Counted from the first letter of the stretch, positions 1-12,908 are shown. The stretch is DNA of 64,000 nt from Lycium barbarum (GCF_019175385.1 NC_083348.1:3301001-3365000), one strand, 5' to 3'. Notes: generated from the letters alone by a model not told the origin. Numbers and translations: made by a program.

Positions 1-395
1 ACAGGCTTTGTCTTAAGGAGAGCGACACTAAACAATAAATATTTCACCTAACTGTATTTTGTTTCAATTTTTTGTTTATCTTACCGTTGTTGGGATCAAC
101 AGTTATTATCCTTAGACTACATATATAATTTTTATCTTTCCCTTCAATTGCCCCGTTTTCCATTGAGGCCCGTGCTTCATTTAAGCTTTACGCTTAAAAC
201 CCCAACTGACTTCAGTGCTTCTTTTCTCTTTTTGGACTTAGATAACTCAGGTTGCCTGCCCCTACTAGCGCGTTCCTAGTTACTACCACACAAAGAGATA
301 AGGTGTATCTTAGAAACAGTGAGCTGCATTACTGACTCCGTAAAAGCTGCTTTTTCCAAGAGCAGAAACTCAAATTTCTGTAATATTATGTCTAC
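1..395 (-). other. Intron of the biotin carboxylase gene, nothing else seen
   Basis: Follows the GTAGAC donor at 390-395 on the minus strand. The sequence is AT-rich, and I see no exon, repeat or RNA gene in it. The next exon of the gene must lie beyond base 1. Confidence 0.7.
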
Positions 396-3300
396 CTGAA
401 TACTGCAATCACGCTCTCCGAAGTGCACGACATTACCATATTTATCAGCCAAAACCTGCATATGACAAAAGTTGTGAATCAGCAAGGCTGAAATCAGACC
501 CTCTAAGAAAATTGACGATAATTGAAAAAATCAGATTGGTAATAACTCAATTGACACATATAGCCAGATAAAACAAATACATAATCAAGAGACATATAGC
601 ATATTCAATCAATACACTTAAATTCATCTCAGTTCTAAGGACACAATACCCTAATCATGTGGCAGCAATTTTCTCATATTCAATAATGTCATCGATAATG
701 GAGTTACGCACACAATCAAAGCACGCAAAATAAGGGAGAAAACCAGCATTTAGGTCATCTTCAGTAAACCTGGTGATTTTATTTTCTCGGTGAATACTTA
801 TTTCACATCTGACGTACTCAATATGCATCAAGTATATGGATACTAAAGGGAGAAGCAGACTCCAGAACGAATTCATTAAATTTATCAGCAACTGCAGACT
901 CAATAAACATGCCATCCTTTGAATAACAACTAAGATTTATTAAATACTAAAATAGTAGATATATCTTGACTGACATACCTAAAGCAGACAAAGAAGTTGG
1001 TGAGAGAAGAAATTTGCAGAAAGGAAGCAAGATCAAGAATAAGAAATGCCAGCAGCCCTCTTCTCCACACCAATTTTCATCCCAGCAAAGAGAGATGCAA
1101 ACCTCACTATTTTTTCCCATATGGGTTCAAAGGACCATGATACCTCCAAAAGATTGTTTACGGTACATTGTCCATTCCAATGAGTGACCAGGAATACTTT
1201 TGAAATGGCATATTTTTCAGTGACAAAACTGATACTCGTTCTTTTTTTTTTTTTTTTTTTTTTTTGAAACTGGTAATGTTGTATTCCTCAGCATTAAGGA
1301 TATGCTGGCAACCTTAAGACCAAAAAAAAAAAAAAAAGATAAGAAAAAGGGATAGATACTACTTACAGAGAGCCTAACAAATCTACAAGCTCTGATTCCT
1401 CTATTTCTTTCTCTTTACACCAAAAATAAAAAGATACAATACAATTCCATTTAACTATGTGAATGGAATTGGACCTATCTTCAAAGATTCTACTATTCCT
1501 CTCTTTCCACAGAGTCCACCAGATACAGTGCGGGATAATTCTCCACCATTTCTTCTGGCTCTTGCTTCCTCCTCTTCTAATCCAGCAACTCAGTAGATCT
1601 GCAATGTGCTCAGGCATGGTCCATGTTGTGTTTGTAAGGGTAAAAAATAAAGCCCCCATAACTGTGCAGTGAATTTACAATGCAGAAAGAGATGGCTGTT
1701 GGTCTCATCTGTTTCCCCACATAGTGGACATCTGGAGACAATGATCTGTCCCTTTCTCTTCAAAACTTCATGAGTCAAACAAGCCCTTCTAACTACCAGC
1801 CATGTAAAGCATTTCACTTTAGTTGGTGCGATTTTTTTCCAAACATTTTTCCACAAAATTTGCTGGTTTCTGTTTTGTTGTGCATTGACAATTTCATAGA
1901 CCCTTTTAACTGAAAATTGCCCATCCTTGTTATGTTTCCATCTTATAGAGTCTGAATCTGTTGTAGTGCCACTGAAGCCCTCCAATTCATGCAATAACTT
2001 TGCCACCCTGTCCACTTCCCAATCATTCAAAAGTCTCCTAAATGATAAATCCCACCCTTGAGTAGTCCAACACTCATTGACAGTTGCCTCAGGATTGTTG
2101 CATATGATGAATAAATCAGGGAAATCTTCCTTCAAAGGGGTCTGATTTTTCCAGGCATCTCCCCAGAACTTTGTTTTACTACCATCTCCCACTTTAGTCA
2201 TGTTCCCTGCTAGCTTAGGCCAAAGATCTCTGATTGTTCTCCAGACCCCAACTCCATAGGGTGTAGAGCTGACATTACTACACCAAGGGCTATATTCACC
2301 ATATTTGCATTTGATAACCTCCTACCATAAAGCTTGACCTTCTTCATTATATCTCCATAGCCATTTCATCAATAGACTATTGTTCTGTCTCCTAAGGTTT
2401 CTGATGCCCATTCCCCCCAAATGTCTACTGTTCAGTACTTTATCCCATTCCACCAAATTGTATCCCTTATTCTCTTTGCATCCATGCCAAAGAAAATCCC
2501 TTCTCAATTTATCCAACTTCTTCAGAATCTTAGAAGGTAGAGGGAGCAAAGACATAACATAGGTAGGTAAAGAATCTAGAACTGAGTTTATGAGAGTAAG
2601 TCTTCCTTCAAGAGATAAGTATTGAGTCTTCCACCTTGTCAATCTCTTTTCAGCCTTCTCTACAATGCCATCCCATATCAATTCCTCTTTGTATCTGTTG
2701 CCCAATGGCATGCCTAAATAAACAGTAGGTAGATGCTCCACATTGCAGCCTAGTATCTCTCTGCAAGTTGGCCACCTCTTTGATTGGGAACAAATTACTC
2801 TTCCCCCAATATACTTTCAAGCCTGAAGTGGTCTCAAAAAACAGAAGTATCAATCTGATGTAGTATATCTGTTCCTCAATGGGTTCACAGAATATAACTG
2901 TATCATCATTCATCAGCATAAAGAAGATGACAAATTTCCTTAGCTTGCCCTCTATCACCTCCGATTTGAAAACCTCTGATCCACCTGTTTTGTATTGCTA
3001 TCCTCATCATACTGTCAAATCCTTCCATTGCCAAAATAAAAAGAAAGGGAGATAGAGGGTCTCCCTGTCTTAGTCCCAGTCCCCTCCCTGATGGGAAGAA
3101 TCCAACTGGTTCACCATTCACTAGAATAGAAAATCTAACAGTAATGATGCAGAACCTAATCCAACCCAGCCATTTCTCCCCAAATCCCATTTGTCTGAGT
3201 AAGTTCACCAAGAATTCCCAATTTACATGACCATAAGCTTTCTCAATATCTAGCTTGCACATGACACCAGGGACATGTCCTTTCAATCTAGAGTCCACAC

Positions 3301-6300
3301 ACTCACTTGCAATGAGAGCGGCATTCATGATTTGCCTCCCTTTTATGAATGCCATCTGGTGTTTGTTAACCAGCTTGTCTACCACCTTTTTCAACCTTTC
3401 AGCCAGAATTTTTGCTATCACCTGGTACATGCCAGTAATCAGACTTATAGGTCTGAAATCCTTCAATTCTGAGGCCCCTGCTTTCTTAGGAATGAGAGCC
3501 ACATAAGTTGCATTGAAACTTCTCTCAGTCCTCTGGTTAGCATGAAAATCATGAACAGTGTTCTTGATATCATCTTTGAGTAGATCCTAGAAAACTGATA
3601 CTTGTTCTTTTAATTACCATTCATACTAGAAGATTCGTCATAGTTAACAGCAGTCAAATGACATCATATGTCCGACACCAATCACTAAAGTGGATTTCAG
3701 ATGCAGGCATTCTCTGCATCTCGTTTAACAAAAGTACATAACTGGAGAAAACCTCGTTTATGTGCTGTTTAAAATTTTATATACAGACATATATATGCAG
3801 ATATCTAAAAGATTATTTGCGGAAAAAAGGGCAGTTCTTGCTTTTTTCCTTCTTAATATCTAAATTTATCAAGAATATGAGGAGTTGAAGTTCTAAAAAC
3901 TATGTATCAAAAGCATCATTAACAAAGAATCCACATAACCACCTATTTCTAATAGGTAATTCAAATTAAGACCTAATTGCCTAAATCTCCAGAGAGTCAA
4001 ATCCTTTAGCAGAGCAATCACCAGATTTCAGAAAAAAATCTTTCTAAATGGAATACAACACAAAGGTACCTGAAATTCAATATGCCTAGGATTTTGAATG
4101 TACTTCTCCAGATAAACACCATCATTTCCAAATGCAGCTGCTGCTTCACTCTTAGCTTGCTATCAAAGTTTTTAAAAAAAAAAAAAAAAAAAAACTGAGC
4201 TTAATACAAAAATTTAGACCTTCACCTTGAACATTAGCAAAACTGATAGATCTTTGCTTGTCTTTTCTTCTTTTTGTATCATACAATTCGTTGGCTGCAA
4301 CTAGGACTTATACTACCTCTTTTTGTGTAAGCACCTCTGGGTGCTTCTATCAGTTAAAAACACATAACTTATGAAAGAAGATCAAAAGAAAAAAGAAACA
4401 ATAAAGCTTTTATTGCTTCATGGAATCTGATTGCCTTTCCCAAATGGGCTCGAGGATCTTGAAGTATGGATAATCGATTGAAAGGGAAATGAGAAACCAT
4501 CACGAAATGTGCATAAGGTGATGTAGAGGGTGCAGATTGGATATAGGTATAACTGAAATGCACATTGGAATAACATTAGAACATGACAATTGCAAGAAGA
4601 GGCAAACATAGCAACCATATAGTCACATAGCATGAGTAATATAATGTTCATCCCTGTGAAAGTTAGAAGAGTGCAATTGGATGAGATTAGTGAAGTCGTG
4701 ACATATTTAGCAAGTGAAAAGTATGAGGGATGAAGGCTTTCCTACAACCATTTGAACGTAGAAACCCTTCACAATGAATGAAAAAATGTTATTGAGTGAC
4801 TTGAGAAGTGAAATTTACTACGAAGAGATTACCTGTAACAACTTGACAAACTCATCAGGTTCTTTAGCAAGACGCATTCCACGACCACCACCACCAGCTG
4901 TTGCCTTCAAAACATAAAAGGCTTCTCAAGTTCAGCGATAACCATTCAGCCACTGAAATTAATTCCAGCATCTTTTTTTGATTCAAAAGCTTTATAATTT
5001 TGCCTTAAAGGGTCTTTCATCTTTTATTGGCTATTATATTCAAGAATAAAAGTAACTAAACCAAAGCGGGCTGATGTGAGTAAGATATAGCACCAGGTGC
5101 GTACAGACAATTCAAACTCTACACTTGCACATCAAAACTACCAAGATTGACTAGAGCTCAAATCAATCCGATAAAGTTCCAAACTGGAATGTGTTACAAG
5201 TTTGTCCAGTCTGACAAGATTATACCTTTAACTAAGTGTGAACCATCAAATTTTCACCCATCTAGTTCTAGACTTCTATAAGAAATGGATCTGTTCATTT
5301 ATCCCATCAGCAAGCTTTATAGGACTTTCATTCGTTGAGAACATAACTTAAGTAAATAAAAATGTGCTCTCCGACAGCTTAAGCTTAGTAACACACTTTA
5401 ACATGGTATTAGAATAGGCATTCAGAGGTTCTGGGTTCGAGTCTCATTGATACCCATTATAAAAAGAATTTATACAAGTGCTTGGCCCATGAAAAGAATC
5501 AGGCCCGCATGTGAAGGGGCGTGTTGAAGACATAATTAATTAAATAAAAATGTGCTCTCTCTAGCCGCTTAACCTTCTAAATGAGATGGTCACTCACTTT
5601 AACATCACTAATTGAAGGACAAAAACATGTCAAAGCTAAATTCTAAGACAAAAACTCTGGTTTGATGAATATTTCTCATTAGTTACCGAAAGAAAGAGAA
5701 AGGAAGAAAGACGCATAGAAAGGAAAAAAAAATTGACAATGACACAGAGAAAAGAGGGAGTAACACAAGAAAAAGAATGGACTTGAATTTGCTTTTCTTT
5801 TTCTTCTTGATGAAGTCAAGATTTTATTAATGAATGGAGATACCCATCTCAGAAAAGGTAAAGAATCTTACAAGAAGATTTGACTTAAGGATAAGGAAAG
5901 GAGATAACAAAAGACAAAAGACTGTATCAGAGAAATGGAGGGAAAGAAACAAGGAACCGTTGTTGTGGTTGTTTATTCTTCTACTCAGTCTTTCCTGCTT
6001 ATTTGATAAAAATCACTTTCATCTAACGTAACGCCTTTGCTTTACTTCACAGTTTATCTTATGATGTTGCAGTTGCCAAGAATTGATGTAGGTGAACGCA
6101 ACATTGTGAGGCTATTTTCTATTAAGATCCTTCCAAATAAGAGGTTAAGTAACATGCCAAAACCTAGTTGGATATGCATTAGTTCTTAATTGAATCCCCC
6201 ACCTGCCAAGTTGTAAAATTTTAATCTGGATTATCCTTTTGGAACAATTTACTTCTCATTAAGTCCTAAGGTCAAAAGAAAAGAGGTCCAAATAACAGCA

Positions 6301-9300
6301 TGTAGAAAGATGAAACTATATCATTACATGAGAAAAATCACCCAAAGGAGAAAGCAAAATTTCATGTCATATACTACTTGAGCAGCTAAAGCAGCCAAAC
6401 TATGTAAGAGATCAGAGAGTAGCAACAAGAACCCCCAGCCTAACAATGCAGAAAGCAGAAGACTCCCTAAATGATCCACAAAAGTCTAGGCTCCTGTAGT
6501 CACAACAAGCATTGGAGAGCCAAGGCTAATACGAGAAAACAAGCAAGACACAAGTCTTCAAATGCGGAAAAGCATTGAAGACTCAAAATGTTATTATTTA
6601 GCTCTGTACTGCTGTCTTCAGCAAGACTAGCAGAGAATGAAACACATCATTTTGTATATCCCTAGTCGAACAACCATGGATAGTTTACTAGAGTAAATTC
6701 ATTTATGATAAATGATACCTTGATCATCACAGGGTAACCAATCTCCTCAGCCAGCTTCACTCCTTCTGCAGTGGTCTGTCATGGGGATTATCTAGTTATT
6801 CACAAAGCAGATAAACTAGTGTGTGCAAGTATCAGTGCCAATGAGAGGAAATATGACCCAAAGAAAGATGGATTGACCACGCTAATACCTGCAGTAGTCC
6901 ATCGCTTCCTGGTACAGTTGGAACACCAGCGTTCTTCATTGTTTCTCTGGCAGTCGATTTGTCACCCATGACTCTAATGCTGTCCGGCTGCAATTATAAG
7001 ATCAAATTTCTATCTTTATGCAGCATTGCAAATTTCTTACAATGATGCATGTGCATTTCTTCATGTTTGAATAACCATACTTGTTTTTAATTTAAGTAAA
7101 ATAAAAGACAGTATAAGTAGTGTCTTTTACATTTATAGGCATCTGTTTGTCCTTTGGAAGTGGATTTCATGATGATAAGTCTTTTCTCTGAGAATGGTAA
7201 GGAATAATTGTATGATGATGATAAGATTATGCTTAAAAGACAACAAAGCTAGCTAAAAGAAGGAGGATCTAGCTCATACACTTAGGTACGTTTACAATGA
7301 CAAAAGAACATTGCCTTGGAAAAAAGTTTCATGATGAAATGTGTTTAGTTAATGGAAAATAACTTCCTTAACTAATGGGCTGTAGACTATAGTTACTTTT
7401 CTTTCTAAATATCATAATCCCTCCCTCCGTTTCACTTGTTTCCACTAGAGGTGTTCATGGTTTGGTAAAAAACCGATCCAAACAACAAACGGAACCAAAC
7501 CGATTAAATAAACTGATACTTTTTTGGGTTTGATTTTGTTTGGTTTTAAGCTTTTAAAAACCGACAATATTTGGTGTGCTTTGGTTTTATTCAAACCAAA
7601 CCCAAGAAAAAACCAAACCAAACCGAAAATTATATACATAATTTTTATAATTACATATATATGCTATATACTAGTTTATATGAATAATTTTAGATACTTT
7701 TTGTAATTTTTCGTCAATTTTTTTTTTTTTTTTTTACCATCAATTTTATCTCTAATAGACTAATGGACTTTAGCCCTTCAAGCCCATATCTTAAAAGAAA
7801 GGCATGAATCAAAATCAATTTTATGCAAGAAAATAACTATGAGAATTTTTACCTAGACTTTTTTATATTTCTTATAAACTTTAAACACCTAATTAAAGCT
7901 TATAGATCTCAAGACATTTTCTCCAAAATCTAAGGAAATTATAGCCACCATAATAAAGGGTAGTAAAGGATTATAAGTTGGCAAAGAATGAAAAACTATT
8001 TGCTTAATTTAGGGAAAAAAAAAGAGAGAAAAATACCGTTAGATTTCTTAAAAACCGAACCGAACCAAACCAATAAATATGTATTATATTTGATTTGGTT
8101 TTGGTTTTAATTATTGCAAGACCGATTAAATTTGTTTGGTTTTGGTTTTAACAAAAAAATGACCCAAACTGAGTCATGAACAGCCCTAGTTTCCACAAAC
8201 CCATAGACATTACTTTCAACCTTTGCTACAAAAGGAATCGCTGAAAGAACTATTTTCATACCCTATTCTCTACCTTGTATGACTATCACATGTGACCTAC
8301 TTTTGTATTCAACCAAACACTAGAAGATGATCCAAAAAAATGATTTCCCAAAGTAAAATATACGTTTTTCTTCCATACCAAACGCACTACTCACTAGAGT
8401 CTAGACACTACACATATCACATCTTACAAAATGAGTATCTGAGTTGCACAACCTATTGATATGTTCAAGGGAACTCAATTTGAGTTAACATAGCTTTAAG
8501 TGGCCTAAATTTCCTCGGTATACCTTGTTTTTGACCAAAATATTTGACTTGCTCATTAGTCATTCCAATTCGCCAATATCTCTGGGCTCAATGTTTTTCC
8601 TTCACTATGAACAAAATTATCAAATTGATAGACCATTAGTAGTTCGTTCTCACATGTAAGGGAATTTCTTTCAAATGTATTAGACATATACATTATACTG
8701 AACATATTCCCTTACTCCAAGAACAATTAGGTCCAGTGTAAGAGATGGAAAGATTCCTTCTTAAAGATTTAACCAAACAAAAAATTAGAAGTATCAAAAG
8801 ACGGAGTATAGCTGGATCACTTACATTTGGCCCAATAAAGTTAATTCCGTGTTCTCTGCACATCTCAACAAAAGCTGCATTCTCAGAAAGGAAACCATAC
8901 CCAGGATGCAGCATTGTACATCCACGACTGATAGCAGCAGATAAGACATTTGGGATCACTAAATACCTGCAGAAAAAGAGAATGTGACTGTCGTCATGCT
9001 TTGTTGATACCACAAACTTTGATACTCTGACTTGGGATGGAAATTTAGAAATATGATTACGAAATATTTCTTCAAAAATTAATCATGCACCTTCTGTTGA
9101 AGTACTAAGGAAATTATGAAATTACAAACAAATGAAGGAAAATATAAGGACCTGTTTGGCCATAGAAATGATTAATATTTTCCCGGAATAGTTTTTCACT
9201 TTATTTGAAAATCAGTGTTTGGGCATGAAAATTCTAAATCCAACTTGAAGTTGTATTTCAAATTTGTAAAACAGCTTATAACATGTTTTCCAACTCACTT

Positions 9301-10405
9301 TTCACTTTTGAAGTTGTATTTAAGTACATTCAAGCATGAACATTATTCCAAATATTCTTTGCAAAAAGTATAACCAAACACAACTCCATAAATTCCATGA
9401 AAAATATTAGGAATCTATGGCCAAACCCTACAAAAACAAACTTTGAAAAGCACCAAAACATAAGTGACTGAATGATGTGACATTCTAAAGAAATAAAGAG
9501 AATACAAGCACGCGAAGGATTATATTTTTTGCTTAAAGAATCTAAAAAGAGAGTGATTGATGAAACTTAAGCGGGTCTATGATTTGTGATAACTTACGAT
9601 TGGTTGCTTGGCGCTTCACCAATGCAAACAGACTCATCAGCAAGCTTGACATGTAAGGCATCTTTATCTATGGTTGAGTAAACCGCAACACAAGGAATTC
9701 CCATCTCATGAGCTGTCCGAATCACACGAACAGCAATCTCTCCTCTATTTGCTACTAGAATTTTCTCAGCATGACATGTTACAGCAAGAGCACCGCTACG
9801 TTTAACAGATTTAGTACTAATAATTCTACATGCTTCAGATCTCTGCCGAGGATAATTTATCCTACTTCCTGCCATAAAGTTACATTGCGAGCTCCTAATA
9901 CCACTCCTTCTCCCCAAAAATAAGCCCTATTACAACAAAAAAAGGCAGAATTGAAGTAGCTCAGTAAAATCTAGGACAAGAATTCAGGAAAATACAAATC
10001 CTAAATAAGGGGTTAAGCATTAGGATAATAACTTGCGGGGGGGGGGGGGGGGGGGGGGGCAAGAGGAACACAGGAGCAACATATTTCAAACAAAACAAAG
10101 GGTGTTGTCTGGCGGTCAATGAAGTGGGTTGAGAACCATGACGTCTCGGTTTCAAATTCGAGCAGACATAAAAGCACTAGGTGATTACTTTGCATCCAGA
10201 GTAACTGGTATCTGTTGCTGGTGGGAGGTGGGCTGGTATACCGTGAAATTAGTCGAGGTGCGCGCAAGGAACACTACAGTTATTGGAAAAAAAACACACA
10301 CACACAAACAAGTGAAGATTTGGAAAGAAAGGGAAGGTAGAGACTTACGGGAGTGGAGGGAATAGCAGATTTAGTGCAGGCGCCATTCACGGCAGCTGAC
10401 TCCAT
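396..10405 (-). CDS. accC (CAC2): Biotin carboxylase subunit of plastid acetyl-CoA carboxylase, 5' part (8 exons, partial)
   Basis: Catalyses ATP-dependent carboxylation of biotin on BCCP, the first half-reaction of heteromeric acetyl-CoA carboxylase in the plastid stroma (fatty acid synthesis). Exons, 5' to 3' on the minus strand: 10349-10405, 9598-9926, 8825-8966, 6889-6987, 6719-6775, 4833-4904, 4070-4159, 396-455. All join in frame at GT-AG sites and give 302 residues of a family of about 535. Residues 1-72 are Ser/Arg-rich and look like a transit peptide; [14 protein letters not shown] starts near 73; [11 protein letters not shown] is the N-domain signature; the ATP-grasp Gly-rich loop (GGGGRGM) is at about 232-238; ENPRH-like NPRHIEFQ and FGERDCSIQ follow. 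The next expected segment (RRNQK-like) is not in bases 1-395, so the gene continues outside. No lesion was seen in any exon. The start is the first ATG ahead of the transit-like region. Confidence 0.95.
1245..3590 (-). mobile_element. 5'-truncated LINE (non-LTR retrotransposon) in a biotin carboxylase intron
   Basis: Sits between exons 7 and 8 of the host gene. The 3' tail is the T run at 1245-1265 on the plus strand (a poly-A on the element strand). It is flanked by a 20-bp target duplication, AAAACTGATACTCGTTCTTT at 1225-1244 and AAAACTGATACTTGTTCTTT at 3591-3610, with one mismatch. Only the 3' 2.3 kb of the element is present, which is normal for target-primed reverse transcription. The antisense orientation cannot be inferred because host gene and LINE are both on the minus strand. 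Confidence 0.9.
1370..3580 (-). pseudogene. LINE reverse transcriptase and zinc-binding C-terminus (broken)
   Basis: Reading the minus strand from 3580 gives the RT palm: [59 protein letters not shown], and LLYADE where YADD is expected. Frameshifts then split the product: 2958-2650, 2741-2322 (thumb, [12 protein letters not shown]), 2201-1590 and 1659-1363. The last two hold the plant LINE zf-RVT region ([18 protein letters not shown]). The endonuclease half is missing through 5' truncation. The second catalytic Asp is replaced by Glu and there are several frame breaks, so the copy is dead. Confidence 0.88.
4175..4194. repeat. Poly-A run
   Basis: Simple homopolymer inside the intron next to exon 7. 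There is no associated element that I can define. Confidence 0.6.
5333..5604 (+). mobile_element. TRIM (terminal-repeat retrotransposon in miniature)
   Basis: A complete 272-bp miniature LTR element in the intron between exons 5 and 6 of the biotin carboxylase gene. The left LTR (5333-5403, first base T changed to C) and right LTR (5522-5604, TGTTGAAGAC...TTTAACA) share the block AAATAAAAATGTGCTCT. The left LTR is followed at once by TGGTATTAGAATAGG, a decayed initiator-Met tRNA primer site. A short purine tract, GTGAAGGGGCG, precedes the right LTR. Flanks TCATT (5328-5332) and TCACT (5605-5609) look like a 5-bp target duplication with one change. There is no coding capacity, as expected for a TRIM. 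Confidence 0.85.
7411..7445 (+). repeat. Stowaway-like MITE end, interrupted
   Basis: CTCCCTCCGTTTCACTTGTT resembles the standard Stowaway end (compare the intact element at 51150). The hAT element above is inserted just after it. No matching right end was found, so this is a remnant. Confidence 0.45.
7446..8188. mobile_element. hAT-type non-autonomous element with 8-bp target duplication
   Basis: Terminal inverted repeats TAGAGGTGTTCATG (left) and TAGGGCTGTTCATG (right, reversed) are flanked by perfect 8-bp duplications GTTTCCAC at 7438-7445 and 8189-8196. The 8-bp duplication and TAGGGNTGTTCA ends fit the hAT superfamily. The interior is AT-rich and carries many AACCAAACC / GGTTTGGTTT motifs near both ends. 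It has no transposase. It lies in the intron between exons 3 and 4 of the biotin carboxylase gene. Confidence 0.85.
9151..9430. mobile_element. Foldback MITE with TTTGGCCATAGA ends
   Basis: The left end CCTGTTTGGCCATAGAAAT and the reversed right end TAGGGTTTGGCCATAGATT form terminal inverted repeats around about 280 bp. Inner segments (ACTTGAAGTTGTATTTCAAA and TTTGAAGTTGTATTTAAG) also repeat. I could not define a clean target duplication, so the superfamily stays open. It lies in the intron between exons 2 and 3 of the biotin carboxylase gene. Confidence 0.65.
10037..10059. repeat. Poly-G run
   Basis: About 23 consecutive G in intron 1 of the biotin carboxylase gene. It may be real or a sequencing or assembly artefact; similar runs occur near 13651 and 43255. 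Confidence 0.7.
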
Positions 10406-12100
10406 TTTTCTGATCAATGTGGCTAAAGAACAAAAGCAAATGTTTTAACGTTTAATTCAATATCCAAGCGAGAATAATAATAGACCTGGGATTGATTTTG
10501 TCAAGATGAGAGGAAGGTAGATTTGAAGAAAATTGGTGCGATGAAAACAAGAAAGCACACTCTTAGAATGCTCCGCCCAACTGTGGGGTTTAAGGAGTGT
10601 GCTTTGGGCTCTTAACCGTTAAGGCTAACAAGTTTTTGTTTCTATGCTCTTCACGCCTCCATATTATTCCAATTTTGTCACCAAATGTTTATAGTAGTAT
10701 TTTTGTTTTCCAAGTGTTTATATGATTCTCACTAGCGGAGAATATCAAAGAAACTAATCATACCAAATTGGTATTCATATCTTGTTTATACCATCACATC
10801 AAAACTAATTTCTTCAATATTTAAATTGTATATTTTGTTGACGCCATTTATTTTCTCTTTATAAATCAAATTTCTAATATTCCTATACAGGAAAAGGCTG
10901 TCAAAGTGATCCTTAACAGTCTTTTATCCTCAACTATCAGGTTGCTAAAAATGCAAATTATCACATTAAGTACTTTTAGATACTTATATTCTTTAGTTTA
11001 TCTTTTATTATAGATCAAAAATATTATGTCCTTGTTGTACTAAGTAACTTAAGATATTTGCACGTGTTGAGAGATTTACTTACTAATACATAAAAAAGGA
11101 TACTGTATAAGTCATAACAATCACTACTTCAAAATATTTGGAAAAACTTCTGGATCTAAATAAAAACTGTCTAAGTCTAGTATGGTTTCGAAGTCTACTG
11201 TCAGTTCATTTTGCAATAAAAAGAAATACTTTAAGTGTGATGAATTTGAATAGGGGGTGATTATAGGTCAGTTCGGTTCTATTTTGTGTATGACTGATTC
11301 GGTTTGTTGGTTTTCAGTTTATAAATACGCGAAATCAATAACCAAGCCTATAAGATGTTCGTTATCGATTTTCGATTTATCGATTTTTGGTCCTTAACGG
11401 TTCGGTTTTTAGTTTAACCAATAAGAAAATGCTCTGCTAATTATTTTGCTTCCCCTTATTTTCATTTATTCGTATATACACTGCCTTCATGCATAAAAGT
11501 CTACACAAATTACAAGACAAAAACTATAAAATGTTAATTTATCTTTGCTAATTTTGTAATCACTATAATTATTTATTCAATTATATTATAAAATGAGAAC
11601 ACAAAGAAGTAAGAAAAAGGAGGAAATTACATTTAAATTTGTTCATTTTCAAGGTTAGATTTTATTTTATGTGCATCGTCAGAGTAATTTTTTTTTTTTA
11701 CACTGTCAGATCATCCAAACAATATTCATTAAAATATAAAATTTAAAGCTTGAAAATAAGATAAAAGTATGTGCTATAACAAGTTAAAAGAAGTTAGTAC
11801 AGTAGTATAAAAATTGAAAATGTATATACTAGTAATTAGTACTTAAGGAAAAACTCAGATTAAATTGGTCTCCAACACCTCGTTTTGAGAGTTAATATAT
11901 ACATTTAACTTTTCTTTCTTTTGATTCTCACCATTAGCCAAATAGTATTTTGTTTTTTCATTCATTCTATCTGAGAGATGCCAAAACCTGGCCGTTGATT
12001 GCACATTCTATTCCTTTTTCATGTGTTTTGCTTCATTTATGAATTTTTCTCTGTTTTCAGCGGTATTACGAGCTTAACTTGATTTTTTTTGTTTTGTTTT
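10406..12100. other. Region upstream of biotin carboxylase, including an old MITE-like repeat
   Basis: Contains the 5' leader and presumably the promoter of the minus-strand biotin carboxylase gene. I cannot place a convincing TATA box. The stretch 11255-11480 has GTTCGGTT / TCGGTTTTTAGTTTAACCA motifs like those inside the hAT MITE at 7446 and is probably a degraded relative. The rest is AT-rich, with no gene seen. Confidence 0.5.
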
Positions 12101-12801
12101 TGTATACGGTAGAAAAACCGGATACGGGTCAATCCGGGATAACTATGGATCGGAGAAAGAAAAGGGCGAGAGTTCGTACGGGGACATCACACTTCCGGAT
12201 GAGCACTTTAATCAAGGCCGAGTAGAAGCGCCATCTGACCCGGTCTCTAAGCCACCGAGGGTTCGGGATCTCTCCCCGGTGTCTCATCACCGTTGGTCCG
12301 GTATCCGTGAGTCCGTTGGTCCGATGCGACCGTTGCTAGGACGCGTCAGTGGTGTCACATCATGGTCAGCTGCTAACTGTGCGTGTGTCAGACGGCGCCG
12401 TCAGTCAAATCCCACCAAACCCGTGCAGGGGCTGTCCCTTTTATTACTATTTTATTAAACCCACATTGGGGGAGGCCCATGGGCTCATTAGTATAAATAG
12501 AGTGCTCCCTCCTCCCTTAAGGGGGTTGGTTCATCTTTTAATTTCAAGAATATTCTGTAACACAATATATCTATTGATCCAGTTCTAGTCAATCCATTAT
12601 TGATCTTGTTTATTGCAAATTTGATCGTTTATGTTGAACCTCTCCAATCAACTCGTTATATGCGTAGTCAGCCGGTGTTTGTGCTCCTTATTCGTATATT
12701 AAAAGGCGCTCTTATCAACTCTTTGTAATCCATATTGAGGCCCAAGCACATATCCTATATCCACATACAAATTCAATTGGTTACCAAATCCGGGGTAAAC
12801 A
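12101..12801 (+). repeat. E1 5' LTR with TATA box
   Basis: Starts TGTATACGGTAG, ends TCCGGGGTAAACA. TATAAATAG at 12492-12500 is the likely promoter, with transcription expected some 30 bp downstream. The same box is in the other LTR at 21765-21773. Confidence 0.92.
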
Positions 12802-12802
12802 G

Positions 12803-12822
12803 TTTGGCGCCCACCGTGGGGC
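12803..12822 (+). promoter_or_regulatory. E1 primer binding site
   Basis: TTTGGCGCCCACCGTGGGGC directly follows the 5' LTR and is conserved in E2. TGG start and position identify it as the tRNA primer site; which tRNA it matches was not determined. Confidence 0.75.
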
Positions 12823-12908
12823 TAGGATAATAGTGGTCTTTGGTCTTAACTTCCACCGTATTCATCAAAACCAAAAACTCCCTCTCCGTCTCTGTGAAAA
12901 CGATCCAA

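Noticed and set aside
655..915. Minus-strand frame as a further biotin carboxylase exon
   Set aside because: The peptide does not match the family; exon 8 at 396-455 joins directly and in frame to exon 7 at 4070-4159.
4369..4651. Two overlapping minus-strand frames in an intron
   Set aside because: No family resemblance, inside the intron between exons 6 and 7, no splice sites.
9961..10267. Open frames with long proline or glycine stretches on the minus strand
   Set aside because: They are translations of the poly-G run in intron 1, with no homology and no codon pattern.
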